Part shown: positions 7,867 through 15,761 of the stretch, piece after piece
Numbering within the stretch: position 1 is the stretch's first letter
Layout: each line of letters opens with the position of its first letter
Virus record (IMG/VR): IMGVR_UViG_3300011113_000208
Coordinates: 1 to 25,112 of that record
From: a virus
Reading direction: 5' to 3' (one strand)
Length of the DNA: 25,112 nucleotides
Notes under the pieces: generated by a model
Database searches by the model: none
What the model was told of the DNA's origin: nothing
What the model saw: only the letters and a program-made list of their open reading frames with translations
Position numbers and translations under genes: made by a program

Positions 7867-9735
7867 ATGAAAAAAGACAAGACTAGCAAGCGAATAAGTG
7901 AAAACACACCACAGTCACAAGTGTGGAAAGAACGATACCAAATAGCAGTAAATAACCAGGAAACAATGTTTAAGAAGTTTTCTGAGTGGTACAAACTTAT
8001 GTACGCTACTGTTGATGATACTAATATTGCTGTATGGCGATCTAAAATCTTTATTCCTGTATTAGCTGGTAAAGCTTGGAACTTAATTGCTAAGTTTGTT
8101 GGTCTTAAACCAGGCTTTGAAGTAGCACTACGTAACCCAGACGCAAGCACAGAAGCTCTTACTGAAATGTCACGTAAGATGCAACTTAAACTTGAATACG
8201 ACTATGACAACCCTGCATTAGACGAACCAATCAGAGATAAACTACTTAACTGTTTAGTAGATGCAGTAGTAACTGGTACAGGTATTGCTAAGGTTCCATG
8301 GCACGTTAAATCTAAAAACAAATACGAACGAGTAATCTCAGACGATGGTACTGTTGATTTGACTAAAGAAAAAGTAACCGAAACCAAGTACGGCTGTAAC
8401 GATTTACTACCTGTTAATATCTTTAATGTATTTGTAGCTCCTGGCTCAACTAACCTATACAAAGCACCTTGGGTAATTATTAAAGAGTATAAGACTATCG
8501 ACCAGCTAAAGGCTATGAATAAATCAGAAACTATTTATAAGAACCTAGATAAACTAGAAAACTCACGAGCTGAAGCAGACCAATTCGCACAATATAAGAA
8601 ATCACGTAACCGTCTAACTAATGACCAAGACCCAATCGTAACTGATAAGACCGTAGATTACGTAGCTGTGTATGAATGTTATGAAGGTAATAAGATTTGC
8701 ACCTATGCAGACGCTGGTACTAAGAATGGTAAATCACAAGCTTGGATTGAATTAAGAGAACAGACCAATCCTTACTGGCATGGTAAATACCCACTAGTAA
8801 GATTTGTTGTTAAGCAACGACCATTCGACTTCTGGGGTGAAGGTATCTTTGAACTTACTGAACGCTTACAGAGTGCTGTTAATGATGTTTGGAATCACTA
8901 CATGGACAACTGGAACCTATCTGTTGATGGAATGTATCTAATCCCTGAAAACTCACGTGTGTCTAACTTTGTTGTGCAACCAGGTGGGCAAGTTACTTAC
9001 CAAGGCACACCACCAACTCAGTTTACTATGCCACAACCTAACCCTAACGCAGTAAATAACGTTATGCAGGTACTTCAAAAGGCTGTAGAAGACTCTACAA
9101 TCTCTTCTTACGCTACTGGAGCTACTGGATCACCTACTGACCAAACTAAAGGCACAGCTACTGGTATTATTCGCTTACAACAAGCAGCAGGTGACATGAT
9201 TGCATTCATGCGTTCTAACTTCCAACAGTCTATTAAACAGATTGGTACTATGTGGCTATCTAATAACCAGCAGTTTATGGACAGAGCTATCGCAGTATCT
9301 ACCCAGAAAGGTGTAGAAAAGATACACCCAGCAATGTTACAAGGTGATATGGAATTACGTATTGATGACGCTTCTATGGAGCCTATAAGCAAAGAAGACC
9401 AGAGAAACACATATCTACAGTACATACAGCAAGTTCTTTCGTTACAGCAAGCCTCTGCAGCTCAGGCACAGGCCACACAGGGTGCTACTAAGCCTCTAAC
9501 ACTAGACTTTGAAGAACTAGTAGAACAACTAAGTGATAAGTTCGGTATCAACACTGAAGAATCAATCATTAAAGAACCTGAAGAACAACAGCAAGAAGAA
9601 CAAGCCGCTGAAGGTGGTATGGGTTCACCAATGGAGATGGAACAGCCAGAAATGGAAATGGAAGCACAAACACCAGAGGATATGATGGGTCCAGAAATGC
9701 CACAACAACCAACTAATATGGGAGGTATGTACTAA
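7867..9735 (+). CDS. portal protein
   Basis: The 622-residue product is the likely portal protein, the dodecameric ring at the capsid vertex through which DNA is packaged and ejected. The N-terminal region has FSEWYKLMYATVDD and WRSKIFIPVLAGKAWNLIAK (about 35-75), then LLNCLVDAVVTGTGIAKVPW (about 122-141), the turn and strand seen in many portals. The centre has a stem-like helical section, ELTERLQSAVNDVWNHYMDN, and a GSPTDQTKGTATGII loop (about 418-432). The last 60 residues are a low-complexity Glu/Gln/Met/Pro tail that is probably disordered. Length fits podovirus portals. It precedes scaffold and capsid genes, as in most phages. The stop overlaps the next gene (TAATG). The start lacks a strong ribosome site. 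Confidence 0.88.
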   Translation: MKKDKTSKRISENTPQSQVWKERYQIAVNNQETMFKKFSEWYKLMYATVDDTNIAVWRSKIFIPVLAGKAWNLIAKFVGLKPGFEVALRNPDASTEALTEMSRKMQLKLEYDYDNPALDEPIRDKLLNCLVDAVVTGTGIAKVPWHVKSKNKYERVISDDGTVDLTKEKVTETKYGCNDLLPVNIFNVFVAPGSTNLYKAPWVIIKEYKTIDQLKAMNKSETIYKNLDKLENSRAEADQFAQYKKSRNRLTNDQDPIVTDKTVDYVAVYECYEGNKICTYADAGTKNGKSQAWIELREQTNPYWHGKYPLVRFVVKQRPFDFWGEGIFELTERLQSAVNDVWNHYMDNWNLSVDGMYLIPENSRVSNFVVQPGGQVTYQGTPPTQFTMPQPNPNAVNNVMQVLQKAVEDSTISSYATGATGSPTDQTKGTATGIIRLQQAAGDMIAFMRSNFQQSIKQIGTMWLSNNQQFMDRAIAVSTQKGVEKIHPAMLQGDMELRIDDASMEPISKEDQRNTYLQYIQQVLSLQQASAAQAQATQGATKPLTLDFEELVEQLSDKFGINTEESIIKEPEEQQQEEQAAEGGMGSPMEMEQPEMEMEAQTPEDMMGPEMPQQPTNMGGMY

Positions 9736-10022
9736 TGGCAAATAACGAACTGATTGCATATCAGGAAGCATTAGATAAAGCTACTAAGCTATCTGTACTA
9801 AAAGAACAACCAGAGTTCGATATCATCGACTCTACTTTACTAGGATTGATTGGTAATCTGACTAATCTTTTAATGAACGATAAGCCTGTAGATTTTGAAA
9901 CATACAAAGAATTAAGATACAAAATAGAAGGAATACGAATGGTGGTGGACGCATTCGATGCGATAGAGCGTAATGGTAAACAAGCCGCCGATAGTATAGC
10001 TCTAATCAATGGACAACAATAA
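9735..10022 (+). CDS. unknown 95-residue helical protein
   Basis: Small acidic, all-helical protein that starts in a TAATG overlap with the portal stop; GGGAGG lies upstream in the portal tail. Heptad-like segments (NELIAYQEALDKATKLSVLK; LGLIGNLTNLLM; RYKIEGIRMVVDAFDAIE) suggest a bundle or coiled coil. No signal or membrane segment. Its end overlaps the next gene by 14 bases. The position between portal and scaffold suggests an assembly factor, but I do not recognise a family. Confidence 0.75.
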   Translation: MANNELIAYQEALDKATKLSVLKEQPEFDIIDSTLLGLIGNLTNLLMNDKPVDFETYKELRYKIEGIRMVVDAFDAIERNGKQAADSIALINGQQ

Positions 10023-10233
10023 CGACTTTACAATAACAGAAGTAGCTGGCTTTGATAGTGAAGGCCAGCCAGTAATGGGTGAAACTACTGTTATCAAGAA
10101 AGAAGATATGGTGCAGTTGAATGACCCTAACTGCGAACACCAGTGGGAACCTGATCCAACAGAGGATACAGATTTCTACTTTGGTATTAAATGTAAAAAG
10201 TGCCCAGTGGGAAAACTCATTCGCAAAGAGTAA
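10009..10233 (+). CDS. Cys/His mini-protein, possible zinc site
   Basis: An acidic protein of 74 residues. The C-terminal half contains NCEHQW (Cys42, His44) and CKKC (Cys62, Cys65), a C-x-H plus C-x2-C set that could bind one zinc ion. The N-terminal half is an Asp/Glu-rich beta region. The start lies within the preceding gene (14-base overlap) without an obvious Shine-Dalgarno site, so it probably relies on coupling. It is the last gene before a probable promoter for scaffold and capsid. Function unknown. Confidence 0.68.
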   Translation: MDNNNDFTITEVAGFDSEGQPVMGETTVIKKEDMVQLNDPNCEHQWEPDPTEDTDFYFGIKCKKCPVGKLIRKE

Positions 10234-10235
10234 CT

Positions 10236-10264
10236 TTGTAAATGGGTTATATTCATTGTATAAA
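10236..10264 (+). promoter_or_regulatory. candidate sigma70-type promoter for scaffold/capsid
   Basis: TTGTAA (10236-10241) and TATAAA (10259-10264) are separated by exactly 17 bases in the short AT-rich gap before the scaffold gene. A start site near 10271 would give a leader of about 17 bases that contains the GGAGG ribosome site. High capsid and scaffold demand makes an internal promoter here plausible. Confidence 0.45.
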
Positions 10265-10287
10265 TGACAAATTAAATGGAGGAAAAA

Positions 10288-11109
10288 ATGGAAGAGCAAT
10301 CATATCAAGAACAACCTGTACAGCAGGAACCTGTGCAACAAGCACCACAAGTGCCAGCACAACCTGAACAGGCCGCACCTTTAGAACAAACTAACCAACC
10401 TATGCAGGCTCCTGAGGTGGAAGTAGAAGCACCAGTTGCTGAAGCACCTACACAGGAACCAGTTCAAGCAGAACCTACTCAAGAAGTAGCTCAAGAACCT
10501 GTACAACAGGCCGAGCAAACTTATGATGATGGAGTCGAATTGGATACCTTACCAAACTATGGTCAAGCACCAGAGTTGCAACCGTTCGACTGGAGTAACT
10601 TGCCTCAAGATGTAGATGGGAATATAGATCCTAACGCATTCGCTGCTGCTATCAATCAACAGATTACACAAGCAACAGAAGTCGCCAGGCAACAAGCTCG
10701 CATGGAAGCCCAAGAGCAAATTAAAGAGCAGAAGTTATGGGAACAAGCTGAGAACAGCTATCCAGAACTAAAGCAAGATAAAGAGCTTAGGGATATGGTT
10801 AAAAACGCTCGCTGGGGCGAATGGGTAGCCACTAATGGCCAGAAAAACCCTTCACCTAAAGCAATAGCTGATAAAATCTTTAATAAGATTGGTAAAGCTA
10901 AACAAATGGGCGTAGAGCAGGCACAGAACAACGTACGCATTCAAGAAAGTGCTGTACTAGAAACTGCTTCAAACACTGCTACTGCTACTCCACAATCGGA
11001 GTTAAGAACTCGTGTAGCATCCGCTAACTCAAGAGAACAGAAGGATACTGCAACAACAGAACTTCTTAAAACTCTAATCGACAGCGGTGATATAAAAATT
11101 GGCGAATAA
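10288..11109 (+). CDS. head scaffolding protein
   Basis: Probable scaffold that directs capsid assembly and is absent from the mature head. The 273-residue product is extremely rich in Gln, Glu, Pro and Ala for its first ~85 residues (EQ, PVQQ and EAP repeats), followed by a helical section (AINQQITQATEVARQQARME and KEQKLWEQAENSYPELKQDK) and a C-terminal region ending LKTLIDSGDIKIGE. Acidic, low-complexity, coiled proteins directly before the major capsid gene are characteristic scaffolds. The start at 10288 is preferred because GGAGG sits 7 bases upstream; an upstream in-frame ATG at 10276 itself overlaps that ribosome site. The stop shares a base with a 24-codon ORF (TAATG). Confidence 0.8.
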   Translation: MEEQSYQEQPVQQEPVQQAPQVPAQPEQAAPLEQTNQPMQAPEVEVEAPVAEAPTQEPVQAEPTQEVAQEPVQQAEQTYDDGVELDTLPNYGQAPELQPFDWSNLPQDVDGNIDPNAFAAAINQQITQATEVARQQARMEAQEQIKEQKLWEQAENSYPELKQDKELRDMVKNARWGEWVATNGQKNPSPKAIADKIFNKIGKAKQMGVEQAQNNVRIQESAVLETASNTATATPQSELRTRVASANSREQKDTATTELLKTLIDSGDIKIGE

Positions 11110-11183
11110 TGGACTTATCCAATGGTAAGTCGCTCAAGTGGGTCGAGCTTGAGCCAGTATTAAATCAACTAACATCGAGGTAA
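11109..11183 (+). CDS. putative 24-residue leader ORF before capsid gene
   Basis: ATG overlaps the scaffold stop as TAATG, the same junction used by several certain genes in this window. The ORF encodes MDLSNGKSLKWVELEPVLNQ plus four residues and ends seven bases before the capsid ATG, with its last codons forming the capsid gene's CGAGGT ribosome site. Two hairpins lie inside it. It may be a translated leader rather than a functional protein. Evidence is context only. Confidence 0.35.
   Translation: MDLSNGKSLKWVELEPVLNQLTSR
11112..11131 (+). promoter_or_regulatory. RNA hairpin 1 in capsid leader
   Basis: GACTTATCCAATGGTAAGTC folds into an 8-bp stem (one G-U pair) with a CAAT tetraloop. It directly abuts the second hairpin, with no base between. 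There is no U-run, so it is not an intrinsic terminator. It may serve in mRNA processing, stability or translational control of the major capsid gene. Confidence 0.45.
11132..11154 (+). promoter_or_regulatory. RNA hairpin 2 in capsid leader
   Basis: GCTCAAG (11132-11138) pairs perfectly with CTTGAGC (11148-11154) around a 9-base loop. It stands immediately after hairpin 1 and 36 bases before the capsid start. No U-tract follows. Together the two stems resemble a structured leader. Confidence 0.45.
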
Positions 11184-11190
11184 TAAAACT

Positions 11191-12075
11191 ATGGCTTCAG
11201 TATATACATACGATTCAAATGCTCGTAAAGAAAGTCTTTTAGACATCATTACGAACATCAGCCCAGTAGAAAACGGCTTGATGAGCTTGCTAGGTCGTTC
11301 TAGTGCTACTAACACTCTTCACGAGTGGGTAACTGACACTCTAAAGACTCCTGCTGCTCAATCAGTTGTTGAAGGTTCAGATGCTTCTTTCGCAAACCGA
11401 ACTAACCCAACTCGTGTTCAGAACCAAACCCAAATCGTTCGCATCGACTTTGCTGTAACTGATACAGAAAGAGCTAGAAACTATCCTGGCTTCAAAGACC
11501 GCTACGCTTACGAAATGCAAAAGGCTATGAAAGAGTGGGCAAACGATGCAGAGTTTAACCTACTACGTTCAACCGTAGCTACAGGTACTGGTTCTGCTGC
11601 TCGTACAATGGTCGGTCTAAAGGCAGCTATCACTACCAACGCAACTGCTCAGTCTGGTGTTTCTCTTTCAGAAAGCATCCTTAACGACTACATGCAGAAC
11701 GCTTGGACTCAAGGTGGCGAACCTACTGACATCCTTGTTGGTTCTCGCTTGAAGCGACGTATTAGCAACTTTACTGCTAACACCACTCGTTTCACTGCTA
11801 ACGAAAAAGAAGAACTACACAATGTTGTTGATACCTATTACTCTGACTTTGGTGTATTCCGAATCAGACTACACAGATATATGACTGTAAGTGGTGACAC
11901 TAACGCAGACATTATCGGTATCCAACCTGACAAGTTCCGTGTAGCTTACTTGCGTGAACCTGAACATGTAACTCTTGCTAAGACTGGTTCTGCTACTAAA
12001 GGTATGATCGAAGGTGAATTAACCCTAGAATATCTTGCACAGAACAGTTCTTTCGAAGGTACCGCACACCTTTAG
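11191..12075 (+). CDS. major capsid protein, SU10/HK97-fold type
   Basis: Major head protein of 294 residues, judged to belong to the SU10 major capsid protein group (formerly DUF5309), an HK97-fold family. Supporting segments are KESLLDIITNISPVENGLMS at about 13-32, the HEWVTDTLKTP strand, the IVRIDFAVTDTERARNYPG spine region (about 87-105), a WANDAEFNLLRSTVATGTGS helix and turn (about 119-138), DILVGSRLKRRISNF, and a C-terminal VAYLREPEHVTLAKTGSATK, GELTLEYLAQ pair typical of the group. The codons are notably C-ending (AAC, TTC, GAC) compared with neighbours, consistent with high expression. It follows scaffold and a structured leader, and a hairpin follows its stop. Confidence 0.9.
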   Translation: MASVYTYDSNARKESLLDIITNISPVENGLMSLLGRSSATNTLHEWVTDTLKTPAAQSVVEGSDASFANRTNPTRVQNQTQIVRIDFAVTDTERARNYPGFKDRYAYEMQKAMKEWANDAEFNLLRSTVATGTGSAARTMVGLKAAITTNATAQSGVSLSESILNDYMQNAWTQGGEPTDILVGSRLKRRISNFTANTTRFTANEKEELHNVVDTYYSDFGVFRIRLHRYMTVSGDTNADIIGIQPDKFRVAYLREPEHVTLAKTGSATKGMIEGELTLEYLAQNSSFEGTAHL

Positions 12076-12083
12076 AGGTCTGC

Positions 12084-12107
12084 TAAGGGGCTCTCACGAG
12101 CCTCTTA
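12084..12107 (+). promoter_or_regulatory. stable hairpin after capsid gene
   Basis: TAAGGGGCTC (12084-12093) pairs with GAGCCTCTTA (12098-12107) around a TCAC loop, giving a 10-bp stem with one G-U pair. There is no following U-run; the next gene's GGAGGA site starts at 12109. It is a good candidate for a 3'-end stabiliser or processing site that keeps capsid mRNA abundant, or for a leaky terminator. Confidence 0.5.
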
Positions 12108-12119
12108 TGGAGGACTTTA

Positions 12120-12467
12120 ATGGAACAAACACTTAAAGATGAAATTGGTAAATTGGTGGACAAATATAGTGGCCCAGAACTGTGGAAAGAATCAGTTTAT
12201 CTGGCAGTTAAATCTAACCCAACCATTGCTAGAGATGTTTTAGCTATCATAAAAGATAATAAGGAAACTCGTGAAGCACTTAAAAGCGAACACGGTGCTA
12301 ACGAATCAGGCAGTATGCGACTTGGTATGCGTATGCCAGTAGTAGTAGAAGATATTCTATGTGTAGTAGACCCTGAAAACTTCCCTATACAAAATGGTAA
12401 GCACGGTGAAAAGATTACAGCCAAACTTGCTAAGGCATTCCCAGAGTTTGCAATAGGCAAATACTAA
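12120..12467 (+). CDS. unknown 115-residue protein after capsid gene
   Basis: A small protein with a GGAGGA ribosome site 7 bases before ATG. The N-terminal ~60 residues are helical (KDEIGKLVDKYSGPELWKES, then NPTIARDVLAIIKDNKETRE). After a Gly/Ser linker comes a compact C-terminal part, MRMPVVVEDILCVVDPENFP, ending KLAKAFPEFAIGKY. No membrane or signal segment. Genes at this position often encode head decoration or completion proteins, but I do not recognise the family and do not assign one. Confidence 0.75.
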   Translation: MEQTLKDEIGKLVDKYSGPELWKESVYLAVKSNPTIARDVLAIIKDNKETREALKSEHGANESGSMRLGMRMPVVVEDILCVVDPENFPIQNGKHGEKITAKLAKAFPEFAIGKY

Positions 12468-12478
12468 AGTAAAAACTC

Positions 12479-12484
12479 TATAAT
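12479..12484 (+). promoter_or_regulatory. -10 box TATAAT immediately before adaptor start
   Basis: A perfect TATAAT ends six bases before the adaptor ATG at 12491. No Shine-Dalgarno sequence is visible in the 24-base gap and no convincing -35 element is found at 16-18 bases. The geometry would place transcription start at or next to the ATG, as for a leaderless mRNA. Confidence 0.35.
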
Positions 12485-12490
12485 AAGAAT

Positions 12491-13153
12491 ATGGCAGCAA
12501 TAACTCAGACAGAAGTATTACAAGATATGTCATATTTACTTGGTGAAGCTTCGGTTCCAACAAGTGGTATAGACGATAGAAAACAATTCATACAAAGAGG
12601 GCTTGAAAGAATAGCTCGACTTTATGATTTTGATGAAATGTATGCACTTGCTACAGTTTCATTAACAGCCGCAAACAATGGCTTTTATGCTGGTACTCTA
12701 CCTAGTGACGCTGGTGAATCTCCAGCACTAGACGTACGTACTATTAACTCTGGTACAGAAGACGATTACGTATTTACTAAAGTACCTTATGAAGACCAAG
12801 ACCAAACACACGCAGGTGATTATAAGTATTGGCTTACAGGCTCAGCTGGTGATTATACAATGACTACTCGTGATAATGTTGGTGCAGTAACCGTTAGATA
12901 CCTACAGAAAGCTCCAACTATTAACGCTTCAGTATCAACTACATTTCCATCTAGCATGGTTATTGCTCGTGCTGCACTTGTATATTACAGACAAGCAGAA
13001 AACCCACTAGCAGATATTGCCCAGGACGAAGCACTATTTAAGGCAGAACTTGAAGAAGTAATTGCTAGACAACAACGTAACAGGCCAGCAAGCCGTGCTG
13101 TATCTGTTATGGAACTAAATGATAGTTTCACAGGTCGAGTAGAGGAGTGGTAA
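12491..13153 (+). CDS. head-tail adaptor protein
   Basis: Likely adaptor (connector) that binds under the portal ring, comparable in role to P22 gp4 or T7 gp11. The 220-residue product has an N-terminal helical part (TQTEVLQDMSYLLGEASVPT, FIQRGLERIARLYDFDEMYA, about 5-52), a central beta section (LATVSLTAANNGFYAGTLPS; YKYWLTGSAGDYTMTTRDN; AVTVRYLQKAP, about 53-140) and C-terminal helices (MVIARAALVYYRQAENPLAD; ALFKAELEEVIARQQRNRPA). This helix-beta-helix order and the position after the capsid gene and before the tail hub fit phage adaptor families. No good ribosome site is seen; see the TATAAT box directly upstream. Confidence 0.75.
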   Translation: MAAITQTEVLQDMSYLLGEASVPTSGIDDRKQFIQRGLERIARLYDFDEMYALATVSLTAANNGFYAGTLPSDAGESPALDVRTINSGTEDDYVFTKVPYEDQDQTHAGDYKYWLTGSAGDYTMTTRDNVGAVTVRYLQKAPTINASVSTTFPSSMVIARAALVYYRQAENPLADIAQDEALFKAELEEVIARQQRNRPASRAVSVMELNDSFTGRVEEW

Positions 13154-13154
13154 G

Positions 13155-14795
13155 ATGGCGGTTAAGATACCACGCCGCCGAACTCCAGCTAGATTGCCTG
13201 AAATAACTGTTAAAAACCCAGGTAAAGGTCTAAATAATCTAGTTTCTGATACGCTAATCAACGATGCTGAAGCGTCTGATTTGAATAACATATCATTTGT
13301 TGAATCTGGTTGTATTGCTAAATCAGCTGGTATTCAATCTGTTGGTACTGGACTTACCAATAACCCTAAAGGACTTGGTACTTTTTACACCGTAGCTGGT
13401 AACAAATACTTATTAACTGTTGATGGTACTTCACTTAAATATTTAAATGGATCTACCTGGACAGCTATATCTGGTGCATCTTTTACATCTGGTAAAGAAG
13501 TAAACTTCACTCAATGTGATAACAACCTATATATCTGGAATGGCCAAGAAGCAGGTGCACAGTTAGACTCAAGTCTTACACTTACTAGACCTGGAACAAC
13601 TATAAGTGCTTCATTTTCTATTTGGTATCAAGGCTTTCAGATTGCCTCAGGCGTAGGCACTCAACCTAACAGACTTTATATTTCAGACAATACCACTAGT
13701 CCTGGCGATTTTATAAATACTAATCCTACTGGAACAGGTCTTTATTCTGTATATGACGGAACTACACATCCTGGCTCTACTGGTCCTTATAATGGTACTG
13801 GTGCTAACTATATTGATGTAAATAAAGGTGATGGTGATAAGATTACTGGCCTTGCTAAGTATCAGGGTGTAGTGATTATTTTTAAAGAACGTTCTATATT
13901 CCAGATGAGCTTATCTTCAAGTGGTGTACCTACAATTACCCAAATTACTCAGGCAACAGGTGCTGTATCACATAAGTCTATAGATAACGTTGAAAACGAC
14001 GTATTCTATCTCTCTCGCAAAGGTTACTACGTACTTGGTAATGAGCCTAACTTCTTGAATACTATTCGCTCTAACGAGCTCTCAAACAGAATAAACCCTA
14101 TTATTCAGACTATTAACCCTGCACAGGCACAGAATGCTGCATCTATCTTTAGTGACTTCAAGTTCTATACATCATTTGCTACTGGTGGTAACGACTATAA
14201 TAACCAGACTCTTATTTATGACAGACGCTATCTAGCTTGGTCTAAAGTTGATTATATGGACGCTAACTCTTGGACGGAATTTATAGATACTACTGGTCAG
14301 AAACACCTGTATTTTGCAGACGACAATCAGGCTAAAGTATTTGAAGTTATAGAAGGCAACTATTCGGCCAATGGTACACCTATCAATTCTTACTGGATTA
14401 GCAAATCTTTTGATGCTAATAACTTTGATGAATATAAACGTTGGTTAGATGTGACCATTCTATTTAGGCAAATATCTGGTTCGGTTACAGTTACATTTTA
14501 TGCAGATAACGATCAGGTAGTTAAATCTACAAGTATTAGTTCAGATACAGATTTTACTGGTTCTATCGGTACAACCTTGATGGGTTCACCTATATTTGGT
14601 GGTACTGGTACAGCATCGTCTACTAGCACAACGAACAACGTGCCTTATAGGTTTAAGGTAAATACTAAATCACGAACACTTAAGATTAAAATAAGTAATA
14701 ACAATGATAACCAAAACTTTATTGTACTTGGGTTTGTAATTGCATACGTGCCATACAATAGACAATCATGGCCATCAAGTTTGAAAATACAATAG
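13155..14795 (+). CDS. tail hub / stabilisation protein (P22 gp10 or T7 gp12-like role)
   Basis: All-beta protein of 546 residues that probably forms the tail nozzle or hub below the adaptor. Starting with a basic MAVKIPRRRTPARLPEITVK, it has successive blade-like motifs: LGTFYTVAGNKYLLTVDGTS, NFTQCDNNLYIWNGQEAG, GLAKYQGVVIIFKERSIFQM (about 234-253), DVFYLSRKGYYVLG, and LIYDRRYLAWSKVDYMDANS. These resemble the propeller-like tail stabilisation proteins of podoviruses. A C-terminal domain from about 415 (YWISKSFDANNFDEYKRWLD) forms a jelly-roll-like region. AGGAG precedes the ATG. Position after the adaptor supports the assignment; the exact family is not certain. Confidence 0.72.
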   Translation: MAVKIPRRRTPARLPEITVKNPGKGLNNLVSDTLINDAEASDLNNISFVESGCIAKSAGIQSVGTGLTNNPKGLGTFYTVAGNKYLLTVDGTSLKYLNGSTWTAISGASFTSGKEVNFTQCDNNLYIWNGQEAGAQLDSSLTLTRPGTTISASFSIWYQGFQIASGVGTQPNRLYISDNTTSPGDFINTNPTGTGLYSVYDGTTHPGSTGPYNGTGANYIDVNKGDGDKITGLAKYQGVVIIFKERSIFQMSLSSSGVPTITQITQATGAVSHKSIDNVENDVFYLSRKGYYVLGNEPNFLNTIRSNELSNRINPIIQTINPAQAQNAASIFSDFKFYTSFATGGNDYNNQTLIYDRRYLAWSKVDYMDANSWTEFIDTTGQKHLYFADDNQAKVFEVIEGNYSANGTPINSYWISKSFDANNFDEYKRWLDVTILFRQISGSVTVTFYADNDQVVKSTSISSDTDFTGSIGTTLMGSPIFGGTGTASSTSTTNNVPYRFKVNTKSRTLKIKISNNNDNQNFIVLGFVIAYVPYNRQSWPSSLKIQ

Positions 14796-14809
14796 TGTAA
14801 AAGTGTAAT
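14781..14809 (+). promoter_or_regulatory. candidate promoter before 307-residue gene
   Basis: TTGAAA (14781-14786) and TGTAAT (14804-14809) are separated by 17 bases, each one mismatch from consensus. A further TATAAT at 14811-14816 overlaps this region. The transcript would include an AAAGG ribosome site before the ATG at 14837. The -35 element lies in the last codons of the tail hub gene. Confidence 0.35.
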
Positions 14810-14836
14810 AATATAATTTATGAAAGGCAAAAAATA

Positions 14837-15760
14837 ATGGCAGTAGATCCGAGATTTATACCAAATTATACAAGTAGAGGAGCAATCGATAGTTGGATTG
14901 CTTCAAATGCTGGTCAATATACACCAGAACAAGTTAATGATATAGCACAGGCTTTGTCAGCAAATACAGCTGGAGTTTCATTCCAAGAACTTCAAGCTAG
15001 ATTGGCTGAAAATGCTGCAGTTCCACAAGCACGAGCTACTGCAGGTGGCGGTGGTTACTATACACCTATGGTTACTGCTGATTTATCTGACCGTATTAAC
15101 GCTCTTAATCAGATGTATGACCTTATTTATAGAGATTTGGCAGACCTTACTCAATCACGACGTGGTGAACTAGAAAAAGCCTATGGCGAACAGCAAAAAG
15201 GATTAACTGGACAATATGAAGAAACTGCACGTGCTCTACCTCTACAATACGCTGCACAGGGTGTAGGTGATTCTTCTTACTATTCTAAAGCTGCTGGACG
15301 TGCTAGTGATGTATATAATCAGAACCTAGCTCAGATGGAACAAGAAAAGCAGGGCAAACTAGGCGAATTAGGCAAGTTTTATGAAACTACTATGGGACAA
15401 TTTAGAACTGGACAAGAAGCTGTAGGCCGTACTCCTAGAACAATAACTGGTACTCAAGCTGATGTACAGGCTCAGCAATCACAACTAGACCAAGCTTTAC
15501 AAGGATTAGCTGGACAACGTGCTGGTTTAAGAACTAACCAACAATATGTACAAGCCCTACAAGGTATTGCACCATCTCAGAACATGGGTGCTGATATGCT
15601 TAAAAAGCAACTAGATGAACTAGCAGTTAGCTCAATACCAAGTTTTGCTAAGCAAACTATTGGTAAAGGACTAATTCAGAAGTCTGGACAAGACCAAACT
15701 TTCTACACAGATTATTTCGATAAACTACAACAGCAACAGGGCCAGAGCCTAGGAGCATAA
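14837..15760 (+). CDS. coiled-coil virion protein, possible internal/ejection protein
   Basis: A helical, Gln/Ala-rich protein of 307 residues. After an N-terminal globular part (PRFIPNYTSRGAIDSWIASN) and a GGGGYYTP turn near 73-80, residues about 85-230 form long heptad-like helices (LNQMYDLIYRDLADLTQSRR; LEKAYGEQQKGLTGQYEETA; EKQGKLGELGKFYETTMGQF). Another helix contains DMLKKQLDELAVSS. Such proteins between tail hub and the giant virion protein in podoviruses are often ejected with the DNA; that is inference from position. It has an AAAGG site and a candidate promoter upstream. It ends one base before the next start. Confidence 0.6.
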   Translation: MAVDPRFIPNYTSRGAIDSWIASNAGQYTPEQVNDIAQALSANTAGVSFQELQARLAENAAVPQARATAGGGGYYTPMVTADLSDRINALNQMYDLIYRDLADLTQSRRGELEKAYGEQQKGLTGQYEETARALPLQYAAQGVGDSSYYSKAAGRASDVYNQNLAQMEQEKQGKLGELGKFYETTMGQFRTGQEAVGRTPRTITGTQADVQAQQSQLDQALQGLAGQRAGLRTNQQYVQALQGIAPSQNMGADMLKKQLDELAVSSIPSFAKQTIGKGLIQKSGQDQTFYTDYFDKLQQQQGQSLGA

Positions 15761-15761
15761 C

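Noticed and set aside
10276-10287. Upstream ATG for the scaffold protein
   Set aside because: This ATG overlaps the GGAGG that serves the ATG at 10288 and has no ribosome site of its own.
10285-10530. Low-complexity CAA/GAA/CCA repeats as a DNA repeat element or origin
   Set aside because: They are in frame and explained by the Gln/Glu/Pro-rich scaffold N-terminus.
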